Positions 1 through 5,614 of a DNA stretch of 6,436 bases are shown in pieces. Position numbers and translations under genes: made by a program. Location of the stretch: assembly GCA_030430125.1 (NCBI GenBank), contig JAUIGA010000194.1, positions 1 through 6,436 of the forward strand. Direction: 5' to 3'. The stretch's first letter is position 1, and every line of letters starts with the position of its first letter. Below the pieces are notes generated by a model. The model saw only the letters and a list, made by a program, of their open reading frames with translations, did not search any database and had not been told where the DNA came from. Source of the stretch: Chloroflexia bacterium. Its GTDB lineage: Bacteria > Chloroflexota > Chloroflexia > Thermomicrobiales > UBA6265.

Positions 1-1
1 G

Positions 2-1279
2 GTCAAGGGTGGCACCTACTTCCCGATGACCGTCAAGAAGCATGTTCGCGCCCAGGAGATCGCCCTCGCCAACCATCTCCCCTGCCTCTACCTGGTCGAC
101 TCCGGCGGCGCGTTCCTGCCGCTGCAGCGCGACATCTTCGCCGACCGCGACCACTTTGGCCGCATCTTCCGCAACCAGGCGTTGCTCTCGGCGCAAGGGC
201 TGCGCCAGGTGGCGGCCGTGCTCGGCTCCTGCACGGCGGGCGGCGCCTACGTGCCGGCGATGTGCGACGAGTCGGTGATCGTGCGCGGCACCGGCACGAT
301 CTTCCTCGCCGGACCGCCGCTGGTCGAGGCGGCGACCGGCGAGAAGGTCTCCGCCGAGGAGCTCGGTGGCGCCGACGTCCACGGCCGCATCAGCGGAGTG
401 GTCGACTACGTTGCCGATACCGAGCAGGAGGCGCTCGCTGTCGCCCGCGACCTGATGCTGGCCCCCCGTTCTTCCCCGCCGCCGACCCCCTGGCAGCGGG
501 AGCCGGTGTGCGAGCCGGTCGAGGATCCGGAGGAGCTGCTTTCGATCGTGCCGCCGGACCCGCGCCGCCCGTACGATGCGCGGCAGGTGCTGCGACGCGT
601 TCTGGACGGCAGCGAGCTGCGCGAGTTCAAGGCGGACTACGGGCAGACGCTGGTCTGTGGGTTCGGGCACCTGTACGGGATACCCGTCGGCGTGTTGGCC
701 AACAACGGAGTGCTCTTCCCGGAGACGGCGCGCAAGGGCGCGCACTTCGTCATGCTGTGCGCGCAGCAGCGCATTCCCCTGCTCTTCTTCCAGAACATCA
801 CCGGGTTCATCGTCGGCAGCAAGTATGAGCGCGAGGGCGTGGCCCGCGACGGCGCCAAGATGGTCGCCGCGGTCGCGGCGGCGCAGGTGCCGAAGCTGAC
901 GGTAATGATCGGCGCCAGCTACGGTGCGGGGAACTACGCGATGTGCGGCCGCGCCTACGACCCGCGCTTCGTCTTCACGTGGCCGTCGCACCGGATTTCG
1001 GTGATGGGCGGCGAGCAGGCGGCGGGGGTGCTGACCGGCATCCGGCGGCAGGCGATGCAGCGGCGCGGGCACGAGCCGGACGAAACGGAGCTCGCCGCGA
1101 TCCGGCAGGAGGTTGAGGCCCGATATGAAGAAGAGGCGAGCCCGTACTACGCCACCGCGCGGCTGTGGGACGACGGCATCATCGACCCCCGCAAGACGCG
1201 AGAGGTGCTCGGCCTGGCGCTGGCCACGACGCTGAACGCGCCGATCCCGGAGACAGACTACGGCGTGCTGCGGATGTGA
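2..1279 (+). CDS. liuB: 3-methylcrotonyl-CoA carboxylase, carboxyltransferase (beta) subunit, 5'-truncated
   Basis: This is the cytoplasmic subunit that transfers the carboxyl group from carboxybiotin to 3-methylcrotonyl-CoA in leucine breakdown. The open frame runs in from the window edge. The 425 visible residues start inside the N-terminal carboxyltransferase domain, and roughly 110 residues are missing compared with bacterial homologues of about 535. Visible hallmarks are YLVDSGGAFLP, the oxyanion/CoA-site loop GSCTAGGAYVPA (visible residues about 75-86), then ATGEKVSAEELGGADVH. In the C-terminal domain they are GSKYEREGVARDGAKM (about 272-287) and GASYGAGNYAMCGRAYDPRF (from about 304). 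The GSKYE...GAKM stretch is typical of methylcrotonyl-CoA rather than propionyl-CoA carboxylases. The pairing with a crotonase and a biotin carboxylase downstream supports the assignment. Geranyl-CoA carboxylase is a less likely alternative. The ATG at 26 is internal, not the true start. Confidence 0.93.
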   Translation, partial: VKGGTYFPMTVKKHVRAQEIALANHLPCLYLVDSGGAFLPLQRDIFADRDHFGRIFRNQALLSAQGLRQVAAVLGSCTAGGAYVPAMCDESVIVRGTGTIFLAGPPLVEAATGEKVSAEELGGADVHGRISGVVDYVADTEQEALAVARDLMLAPRSSPPPTPWQREPVCEPVEDPEELLSIVPPDPRRPYDARQVLRRVLDGSELREFKADYGQTLVCGFGHLYGIPVGVLANNGVLFPETARKGAHFVMLCAQQRIPLLFFQNITGFIVGSKYEREGVARDGAKMVAAVAAAQVPKLTVMIGASYGAGNYAMCGRAYDPRFVFTWPSHRISVMGGEQAAGVLTGIRRQAMQRRGHEPDETELAAIRQEVEARYEEEASPYYATARLWDDGIIDPRKTREVLGLALATTLNAPIPETDYGVLRM

Positions 1280-1364
1280 CCTGCAGAGACTGGTCTCGTG
1301 CTGGTCCGCGTAGGGGCAGACTTCAACGCGCCGGCGGATGTCGGTGAAGGGTGTTGTCCGCCAG

Positions 1365-1511
1365 GCCGCCTGCAAGGCGGCGAGAAGTCGTGTACGGGCG
1401 GGGCTTGTCCCCGCCCCCGAGGGCGACCACAAGGGTCGCCCGTACGTGGAGTCATTGCGCGCTTCGCGCACGCCGGGCCGACAGAGGGTCGGCCACTACG
1501 GAATTGCGTAG
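1365..1511. repeat. Cluster of short perfect hairpins (REP/MITE-like)
   Basis: Six inverted repeats lie in a row. GCCGCCT/AGGCGGC pairs 1365-1371 with 1375-1381. GGGCGGGG/CCCCGCCC pairs 1396-1403 with 1409-1416. GGGCGACC/GGTCGCCC pairs 1421-1428 with 1434-1441. TGCGCG/CGCGCA pairs 1456-1461 with 1465-1470. GGCCGAC/GTCGGCC pairs 1476-1482 with 1488-1494. CTACG/CGTAG pairs 1496-1500 with 1507-1511. All arms are perfect and the loops are 3-6 nt. Hairpin modules of this kind, with loops such as CTTGT/ACAAG and CTACG-type ends, recur between genes in many Chloroflexota genomes, but that is from memory and needs a genome search. They may be dispersed repeats, or may act in the transcript as processing or stability elements. 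Confidence 0.7.
1392..1445. repeat. 54-bp quasi-palindrome with two inner hairpins
   Basis: The outer arms GTACGGGCG (1392-1400) and CGCCCGTAC (1437-1445) are perfect reverse complements. They enclose two 8-bp hairpins whose 5-nt loops, CTTGT (1404-1408) and ACAAG (1429-1433), are also reverse complements of each other. The outer and inner stems share bases, so either one long stem or two local hairpins can form, but not both fully. The layout fits two oppositely oriented copies of one hairpin module, or a small palindromic mobile repeat. Function is unknown. Confidence 0.65.
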
Positions 1512-1514
1512 AGG
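1511..1514 (+). promoter_or_regulatory. Ribosome binding site of the hydratase gene
   Basis: GAGG ends 5 nt before the ATG at 1520 and decides that start over the upstream in-frame start at 1298. Its first G is also the last base of the small CTACG/CGTAG stem (1496-1511), so folding of that stem could mildly affect ribosome access. Confidence 0.6.
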
Positions 1515-1519
1515 TTGAG

Positions 1520-2329
1520 ATGACCGATCCCTCCCCCACCCCACCCTCCGACCTGATCGTCTCCTGCGACGGTCCGGTGCTGTACCTGACGCTCGATCGA
1601 CCGGAGCGGCGCAACGCGCTCTCCCGCTCGCTGGTGACTGCGCTCCACCACGCGATCGAGGCTGCCGGTGACGACGGAGCCACGCGCGCGATCGTGCTCG
1701 CCGGTGCCGGCAAGACTTTCTGTGCCGGTGGCGATATCTCCGAGTACGCCCACGCGCCGGATGCGTCCGGAGCGCTGGAGGACGGTCGCGCCTTGGCCCG
1801 GTTGCTCCGCGCGATGACGTCGAGTCCGCTGCCCATCGTTGCCCGGGCGCACGGAGGCATCTTCGGGGGCGGGGTTGGGCTGCTGTCCGCGTCCGACATC
1901 GTTGCCGCGGCCGAGACGGCGACGTTCGCGCTCAGCGAGGCGCGGCTGGGCATCGTGCCGGCGGTGATCTCGCCGTATGTGATCGCGGCGATCGGCCCGC
2001 GCGAGGCGAAGGCACGGATGCTGCGCGCGGCACCCTTCGGCGCGGAGACTGCGCTGCGGATCGGACTCGCGCACGAGGTCGTGCCGGACGAGGAGCTCGA
2101 CGTGGCTGTCGATAGGGTGCTCGGTGATCTGCTGCGGTGCGCGCCGGGTGCGCTCGGCGTCGCCAAGTCGATTCCGGCGATGCTGGCGACGGCGGATCCG
2201 GCCGGCCTGGAGGCACAGACGGTCGCGTTGTTTGGGCAGCGCGTGACCAGCGACGAGGGCCGCGAGGGGTTGCGCGCCTTCACGGAGAAGCGTCCCGCGG
2301 TATGGATGAAGGAGTGGCGGCGGTCATGA
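1520..2329 (+). CDS. liuC: Crotonase-family protein, probable methylglutaconyl-CoA hydratase
   Basis: This 269-residue protein is probably the hydratase converting 3-methylglutaconyl-CoA to HMG-CoA, the step after the carboxylase. It has the crotonase fold signatures LDRPERRNALS (residues 25-35), the CoA/oxyanion loop FCAGGDISEY (67-76), FGGGVGL (115-121) and FALSEARLGIVPAVISPYV (136-154), and ends with the common crotonase motif GLRAFTEKRPAVW. Glu140 matches the second catalytic glutamate of rat crotonase (Glu164). The position of the first (Glu144) is Gly120, within GGGVGL. From memory, crotonases in proteobacterial liu clusters share this Gly. The start at 1520 follows a GAGG site and gives a normal family length. 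The stop overlaps the next start (ATGA, 2326-2329). Function rests mainly on context; another enoyl-CoA hydratase activity is possible. Confidence 0.88.
   Translation: MTDPSPTPPSDLIVSCDGPVLYLTLDRPERRNALSRSLVTALHHAIEAAGDDGATRAIVLAGAGKTFCAGGDISEYAHAPDASGALEDGRALARLLRAMTSSPLPIVARAHGGIFGGGVGLLSASDIVAAAETATFALSEARLGIVPAVISPYVIAAIGPREAKARMLRAAPFGAETALRIGLAHEVVPDEELDVAVDRVLGDLLRCAPGALGVAKSIPAMLATADPAGLEAQTVALFGQRVTSDEGREGLRAFTEKRPAVWMKEWRRS
2309..2314 (+). promoter_or_regulatory. Ribosome binding site of the biotin carboxylase gene
   Basis: AAGGAG lies inside the 3' end of the hydratase gene, 11 nt before the ATG at 2326. The spacing is slightly long, which suits translational coupling through the ATGA overlap. 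Confidence 0.5.
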
Positions 2330-4290
2330 CGAATGCACTGATGGGCGCGATCGTCGCCATCGCCAACCGGGGCGAGATCGCCATCCGCATCGCGGCAACT
2401 TGCCGGAAACTCGGCGCGGTGCCGGTGCTGCTGCTCGGTGACCCCGACCTGCGCGGTCACGCTGCCCGCACGGTTGGCCGGGTCGAGCGGGTCGGCGAGG
2501 CGGGATCGGAGTTGGACCCCGCGCGTGTGGTTGCTGCCGCGGAGCGAGCCGGCGCGGTATTCCTCCACCCTGGCTACGGCTTCCTCAGTGAGCGGGCCGA
2601 CCTCGCCGAGGCATGTGAAAAGGCGGGAATCCGCTTCGTCGGGCCGTCGCCGGCAACACTGCGGCTCTGTGGCGACAAGCTGGCGACCCGCGCCGCCGCC
2701 GAGCGCGCTGGCGTGCCGGTGCTGGCCGCGAGTGGCCCATTGGGAGACGATCCCGACGCATGGCTGGCGGAGGCGAGTCGCATCGGCTACCCCCTCCTCG
2801 TCAAGCCGGCCGGCGCGGGGGGCGGTCGCGGATTGCGCCACGTCGCCGATGAGGGCGATCTGGTCGATGCCGTGGCCGCGTCTCGCAGCGAGGGCGGCTC
2901 TGCCGGGAAGGACACAGTCGTCTATCTGGAGCGGGCACTGGTCGCGCCGCGGCACGTCGAAGTGCAGATCGCGGCCGCGGGTGGCCACGCGATCGCGCTG
3001 GGCGACCGTGACTGCTCGCTGCAGCGTCGACACCAGAAGGTGATCGAGGAGGCGCCGGCGCCGAACGTCAGCGACGCGACCCGGCAGGCATTGCACGGAC
3101 ACGCTCGGCGACTGGCGGAGGAGGTCGGGCTGGAGAACGTTGCCACCTGTGAGTTCCTGCTCGGCCAGGGCGAGGAGGTCGCCTTTCTGGAGGTCAACCC
3201 GCGCATCCAGGTCGAACACCCAGTGACGGAGCTGGTGACGGGGGTCGACCTCGTCGAATGGCAGCTCCGCATCGCCGCCGGCACACCACCCGCACTGAAG
3301 CCGGTCGCGCCGGATGGGCATGCGGTCGAGGCGCGAATCTACGCCGAGGAGCCGGCAGTCGGGTTCCGACCCGCGCCGGGACGACTGGCGACGGTTGCCT
3401 GGCCGTCGGGACCGGATATCCGGGTCGATGCCGGCTACGCCAGCGGCGACGAGGTGCCCCACGCCTACGACCCGATGCTCGCCAAGGTCGTCGCGCGCGC
3501 TCCGGACCGCGACGCGGCCATCGCCATGTTGCGGCAGGCGCTGCTCGACACCGTCGCGGCCGGGGTGTCGACGAACATCTCCTGGCTGCTCGACCTGCTC
3601 GACAGCGAGGCCTTCCGGACTGGAGTGGCGACCACGCAGACGGCCTCGGAGGTGGTCCCGACCGTGCCGGATCACTCGGTCGCGCCGTATGCCGCCCTCG
3701 CCCACCTGCTGGATGCGGTTCCCGCGGGGTCCCCGGACGCGTGGACACTGCTCGGTCCGTGGCGTTTGACCGGGCGGGTTCCGGTGACGCTGCACGGTTC
3801 GGACTGGGAGGCTCGAATCGACATTCGCCGCGCCGGCGATAGCTGGGATCTGCGCGATCTTGAAACTGGCGTGACGGCGCGGTGGGTGCGCGAGGCGGAT
3901 GGCGTGCTCGCTATCGATATGGACGGTGAGGTGACGCGGGCGGTCGTCGTCTCCCGTGGCGCCGGGCTGTTGGAGGTGTTCGCGCGGGGTGGCCGGTGGC
4001 CGGTGGTGCCAGGACCGCGTTCCGAGGTCACGCGCGAGTTGCAGGCGGCGGCATCCGATGGGCAGGTGCGTGCGCCGATGCCGGGAAGCGTGGTGCGCCT
4101 CCATATCGCGCCCGGGGATCGGGTCGAGCGTGGCGCGGCGCTGTTGACGCTGACGGCGATGAAGATGGAGATCGAGCTGGATGCGCCGGCGGATGCAATG
4201 GTCGAGGCGGTGTCCTGCGCGGAGGGCGACCTCGTCGCCGCCGACCAGGTGCTGGTGACCCTGCGGCTCGATCATTGGGATGAGACATAA
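2326..4290 (+). CDS. liuD: 3-methylcrotonyl-CoA carboxylase, biotin carboxylase/biotin carrier (alpha) subunit
   Basis: This 654-residue biotin-dependent acyl-CoA carboxylase alpha subunit carboxylates its own biotin with ATP and bicarbonate and passes the carboxyl group to the beta subunit encoded upstream. The domains run in order. The biotin carboxylase N-domain has IANRGEIAIRI (12-22) and HPGYGFLSE (81-89). The ATP-grasp domain has Lys118, Lys160 before the glycine-rich loop AGAGGGRG, His210, Lys238, Glu276 and FLEVNPRIQVEHPVTE (287-302). The C-domain has HAVEARIYAEE with Arg337. A linking (BT-like) region spans about 450-570. The biotinyl domain is at about 580-648, with AMKME and Lys613 as the biotinylation site. 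All expected catalytic residues are present. The start at 2326 gives the standard N-terminus and a 4-nt overlap with the hydratase. The longer in-frame start at 2137 only re-reads the hydratase gene in another frame. Confidence 0.94.
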   Translation: MTNALMGAIVAIANRGEIAIRIAATCRKLGAVPVLLLGDPDLRGHAARTVGRVERVGEAGSELDPARVVAAAERAGAVFLHPGYGFLSERADLAEACEKAGIRFVGPSPATLRLCGDKLATRAAAERAGVPVLAASGPLGDDPDAWLAEASRIGYPLLVKPAGAGGGRGLRHVADEGDLVDAVAASRSEGGSAGKDTVVYLERALVAPRHVEVQIAAAGGHAIALGDRDCSLQRRHQKVIEEAPAPNVSDATRQALHGHARRLAEEVGLENVATCEFLLGQGEEVAFLEVNPRIQVEHPVTELVTGVDLVEWQLRIAAGTPPALKPVAPDGHAVEARIYAEEPAVGFRPAPGRLATVAWPSGPDIRVDAGYASGDEVPHAYDPMLAKVVARAPDRDAAIAMLRQALLDTVAAGVSTNISWLLDLLDSEAFRTGVATTQTASEVVPTVPDHSVAPYAALAHLLDAVPAGSPDAWTLLGPWRLTGRVPVTLHGSDWEARIDIRRAGDSWDLRDLETGVTARWVREADGVLAIDMDGEVTRAVVVSRGAGLLEVFARGGRWPVVPGPRSEVTRELQAAASDGQVRAPMPGSVVRLHIAPGDRVERGAALLTLTAMKMEIELDAPADAMVEAVSCAEGDLVAADQVLVTLRLDHWDET

Positions 4291-4309
4291 TGACACCTGT
4301 TCCGTTATA

Positions 4310-4339
4310 ACATTCATGCTATAATTGCGAAATGAATGT
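4310..4339 (+). promoter_or_regulatory. Inverted-repeat operator candidate over the toxin-antitoxin promoter
   Basis: ACATTCAT (4310-4317) and ATGAATGT (4332-4339) are perfect 8-bp reverse complements separated by 14 nt, and they bracket the -10 box. The right arm contains the toxin ATG. A second 8-bp palindrome, GTTATAAC (4304-4311), sits just upstream and resembles the GCTATAAT at 4318-4325. HTH antitoxins commonly repress their own operons through such sites. Binding here is inferred. Confidence 0.5.
4317..4325 (+). promoter_or_regulatory. Extended -10 promoter of the toxin-antitoxin operon
   Basis: TGCTATAAT is a perfect extended -10 element (TG-N-TATAAT) in an AT-rich patch within GC-rich surroundings. 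No good -35 hexamer lies at 16-18 nt, and the best match, ATGACA at 4290-4295, is 24 nt away, which is too far. An extended -10 can function without a -35. A start site about 7 nt downstream falls at about 4332, the A of the toxin ATG. Confidence 0.7.
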
Positions 4340-4607
4340 GGAAATCGATCCAGATGCCCAGGCGGAACTGAAGGGACTCCCAGCGGCTGAACGACGAGCC
4401 ATGTTCAATGCGTTCGAGAAGTTGCAGGTTGTGGGTGATCAACTTCCCTACCCGCACAGTAGCCAGGTGCAAGGTGCGAAGCTGCGGGAACTTCGGCCAC
4501 CTGCGGGACGGTCGACGTGGAGAGCGCTCTATCAGCGTATCCAGGATCGCATCGTTGTCCTGGCAATCGGGCCAGAGGCCCAGCATGACCCCCGCGGTTT
4601 TAGGTGA
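4332..4607 (+). CDS. RelE/ParE-superfamily (HigB/Gp49-like) toxin, probably C-terminally truncated
   Basis: This 91-residue protein resembles the RelE/HigB-type mRNA-interferase toxins often called phage-derived Gp49-like. It has an N-terminal helical part with LPAAERRAMFNAFEKL, then LPYPHSSQVQGAKLRELRP (38-56), AGRSTWRALYQRI (58-70) and the last core strand VVLAIGPEAQ (75-84). Arg55, Arg60, Arg64 and Arg69 form a basic strip typical of ribosome-associated RNases of this fold. The order toxin then antitoxin is that of HigBA systems. No Shine-Dalgarno site precedes the ATG, and the promoter predicts a leaderless mRNA. The TGA at 4605 removes the C-terminal helix found in relatives of about 105-120 residues. 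The tail coding potential is still present downstream in frame. Activity of the short form is uncertain. Confidence 0.78.
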   Translation: MNVEIDPDAQAELKGLPAAERRAMFNAFEKLQVVGDQLPYPHSSQVQGAKLRELRPPAGRSTWRALYQRIQDRIVVLAIGPEAQHDPRGFR

Positions 4608-4658
4608 GCAGTGACCGAGGCGCAACTGCGGCTCGATCGGATGCAGGATTCCTCATGA
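4608..4658 (+). pseudogene. Detached C-terminal tail of the toxin, in frame after the TGA
   Basis: In the toxin's own frame, after the TGA at 4605-4607, the codons read AVTEAQLRLDRMQDSS and stop at TGA 4656-4658. This is the amphipathic helix expected to follow GPEAQ-D-RGF in this toxin family. Its stop overlaps the antitoxin ATG as ATGA (4655-4658). The simplest reading is that an in-frame sense codon, plausibly CGA for Arg, became TGA. A GTG at 4611 could in principle restart translation. Confidence 0.6.
4645..4648 (+). promoter_or_regulatory. Ribosome binding site of the antitoxin gene
   Basis: AGGA ends 6 nt before the ATG at 4655. A second good site, GGGAG at 4665-4669, ends 9 nt before the in-frame ATG at 4679, so the start choice between the two stays open. 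Confidence 0.5.
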
Positions 4659-5041
4659 TTGACCGGGAGAGCACGTCCATGATTTCACTCGATCAAATCC
4701 TCGAGAATGAGATGCAGGATCCCGAGTTCCGCGAGCATTGGGAGCGTACGACGCTGGCGCGTGCCGTGGCGAATCAGGTCATCAAGTATCGTATCAATCA
4801 CGGTCTCTCACAGAGCGCGCTTGCCCGTCGGCTGGGGGTTTCCCAAGCTGTGGTGGGCCGGCTGGAGCTGGGCGAACACGAGCCGAAGATCGCCACGCTG
4901 AGCAGGTTGGCGCGCGTGCTGGGACTCCGATTCACGATCGCCATCCATCCCGACCGTGAGGGCACCGGGCGGGCTGACCCGGAAGCGGTCGTCGAGCGTG
5001 TTGTCTCGAACGGTGTCGAGCTCGTGGTCAGCGGGTCGTAG
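4655..5041 (+). CDS. HTH (XRE/HigA-like) antitoxin
   Basis: This 128-residue protein is the likely DNA-binding antitoxin that neutralises the upstream toxin and represses the operon. The N-terminal part, SLDQILENEMQDPEFREHWE (11-30), is typical of antitoxins paired with this toxin class. The helix-turn-helix spans about 36-95: ARAVANQVIKYRINHGLSQ, then ALARRLGVSQ and the recognition helix AVVGRLELGEHEP. A tail of about 33 residues follows (from Pro99). The start at 4655 overlaps the ancestral toxin stop. Met9 (ATG 4679) has its own good ribosome site and would match the usual family N-terminus. A GTG at 4604, overlapping the premature stop as GTGA, would add 17 residues but has no visible ribosome site. 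It lies 47 nt after the current toxin stop. Confidence 0.85.
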   Translation: MIDRESTSMISLDQILENEMQDPEFREHWERTTLARAVANQVIKYRINHGLSQSALARRLGVSQAVVGRLELGEHEPKIATLSRLARVLGLRFTIAIHPDREGTGRADPEAVVERVVSNGVELVVSGS

Positions 5042-5049
5042 AGGACAAC

Positions 5050-5074
5050 TTGGCGTCACCGTGCGCACCGCCAA
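5050..5074. terminator. Weak inverted repeat between convergent genes, possible terminator
   Basis: TTGGCG (5050-5055) pairs with CGCCAA (5069-5074) around a 13-nt loop containing the palindrome GTGCGCAC. It lies in the 42-nt gap between the antitoxin stop and the convergent DinB-like stop. No T-tract follows on either strand, so terminator function is doubtful. Confidence 0.25.
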
Positions 5075-5083
5075 TGCCCTCCC

Positions 5084-5614
5084 TTACAGCCGATCTCCCC
5101 GTTCCTCCCGCCAGCGGCGGACGTCGGCGGTGTGGATGGGGTAGTGACCGTAGGTGTCGAGCCGCAGCCGATGCGTGAAGCGAGTGTTACCCGCCAACTC
5201 CTCCGGCGGGACGCCGTTCAGGTAGTCGATCAGGCGACGGTGCGTATCCTCCGCCTCCTGGCGAACCTCGTCCAGCGAGAGCTTTTGCTTCTCCGCCGTC
5301 TTCATCGCGTTGAAGGCGTCGATGCCGCCGTAGGTCACCGAGTAGCGCGGCGGGGTCTCGCTGGCGAGCACGACCGGCAGGTGGAGAATCGCCTCTTCCT
5401 CCCACCAGGCGATGTGGGCGATCAGGTCCCGCACCGACCAGTCTCCGCAGACGCCGGGGATGAGCATGTCGTCATCGGCCAGGCCGGCATAGCTCGCGTT
5501 GAAGTCCGCCCACCCCGACTCCACCTTGGCGGTCATGGCGGCGAGGCGCGCCTGCTGCCGGTCGCGTGGCGGGGAATCCGTCGCTGTACCGTCCAAACCC
5601 AGCTGCACTATCAT
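5084..5614 (-). CDS. DinB/ClbS-DfsB-type four-helix-bundle protein (downstream paralogue)
   Basis: This 176-residue cytoplasmic protein belongs to the DinB-like four-helix superfamily, whose members bind a metal through three histidines and include thiol transferases and ClbS/DfsB-type resistance proteins. Candidate ligands are His67 in GDWSVRDLIAHIAWWE (57-72) and the His157-x3-His161 pair in LDTYGHYPIHTADVRRW (152-168). The family-typical IDAFNAMKTAEKQKLSLDEVR lies between them (from 98). The start at 5614 follows a strong GGGAGGAG site and overlaps the preceding gene's stop (ATGA). A GTG at 5632 would precede that site and is rejected. Compared with its neighbour it has about 16 extra N-terminal residues, rich in Asp, Arg and Gln. 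The exact reaction cannot be told from sequence. Confidence 0.82.
   Translation of the reverse strand: MIVQLGLDGTATDSPPRDRQQARLAAMTAKVESGWADFNASYAGLADDDMLIPGVCGDWSVRDLIAHIAWWEEEAILHLPVVLASETPPRYSVTYGGIDAFNAMKTAEKQKLSLDEVRQEAEDTHRRLIDYLNGVPPEELAGNTRFTHRLRLDTYGHYPIHTADVRRWREERGDRL

Larger units (their letters stand above)
1280..1519. other. Non-coding gap inside the liu operon
   Basis: This gap of about 240 nt separates the carboxyltransferase stop from the hydratase start, in an operon that is otherwise tightly packed. I see no credible gene in it. The in-frame upstream extension of the hydratase (from 1298) would translate straight through the hairpins and shows no domain. The first 85 nt look featureless. 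From about 1365 the gap is filled with short perfect inverted repeats. No U-tract follows any hairpin, so a classical intrinsic terminator is not evident, and I saw no convincing -35/-10 pair. Confidence 0.7.

Noticed and set aside
1298..1519. In-frame N-terminal extension of the hydratase from 1298
   Set aside because: It would translate the hairpin array, adds 74 residues with no family similarity, and ignores the GAGG site before 1520.
2137..2325. In-frame N-terminal extension of the biotin carboxylase subunit
   Set aside because: It only re-reads the hydratase gene in another frame. The start at 2326 gives the standard N-terminus and an ATGA overlap. The ATG at 2302 would add only eight residues and precedes the AAGGAG site.
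4291..4316. Terminator for the liu operon before the toxin-antitoxin promoter
   Set aside because: No stem followed by a T-tract is visible. GTTATAAC is too short a palindrome to act as one, so read-through into the module is possible.
1258..4317. A 1019-codon open frame on the minus strand opposite the hydratase and alpha-subunit genes
   Set aside because: It mirrors two well-supported genes. Its product is low-complexity, rich in Arg, Pro, Ser and His, with no recognisable domain. Long antisense frames are expected opposite GC-rich coding DNA.
4314..4625. A 103-codon minus-strand frame opposite the toxin
   Set aside because: It overlaps almost the whole toxin and its promoter, resembles no family I know, and has no ribosome site that I can support.
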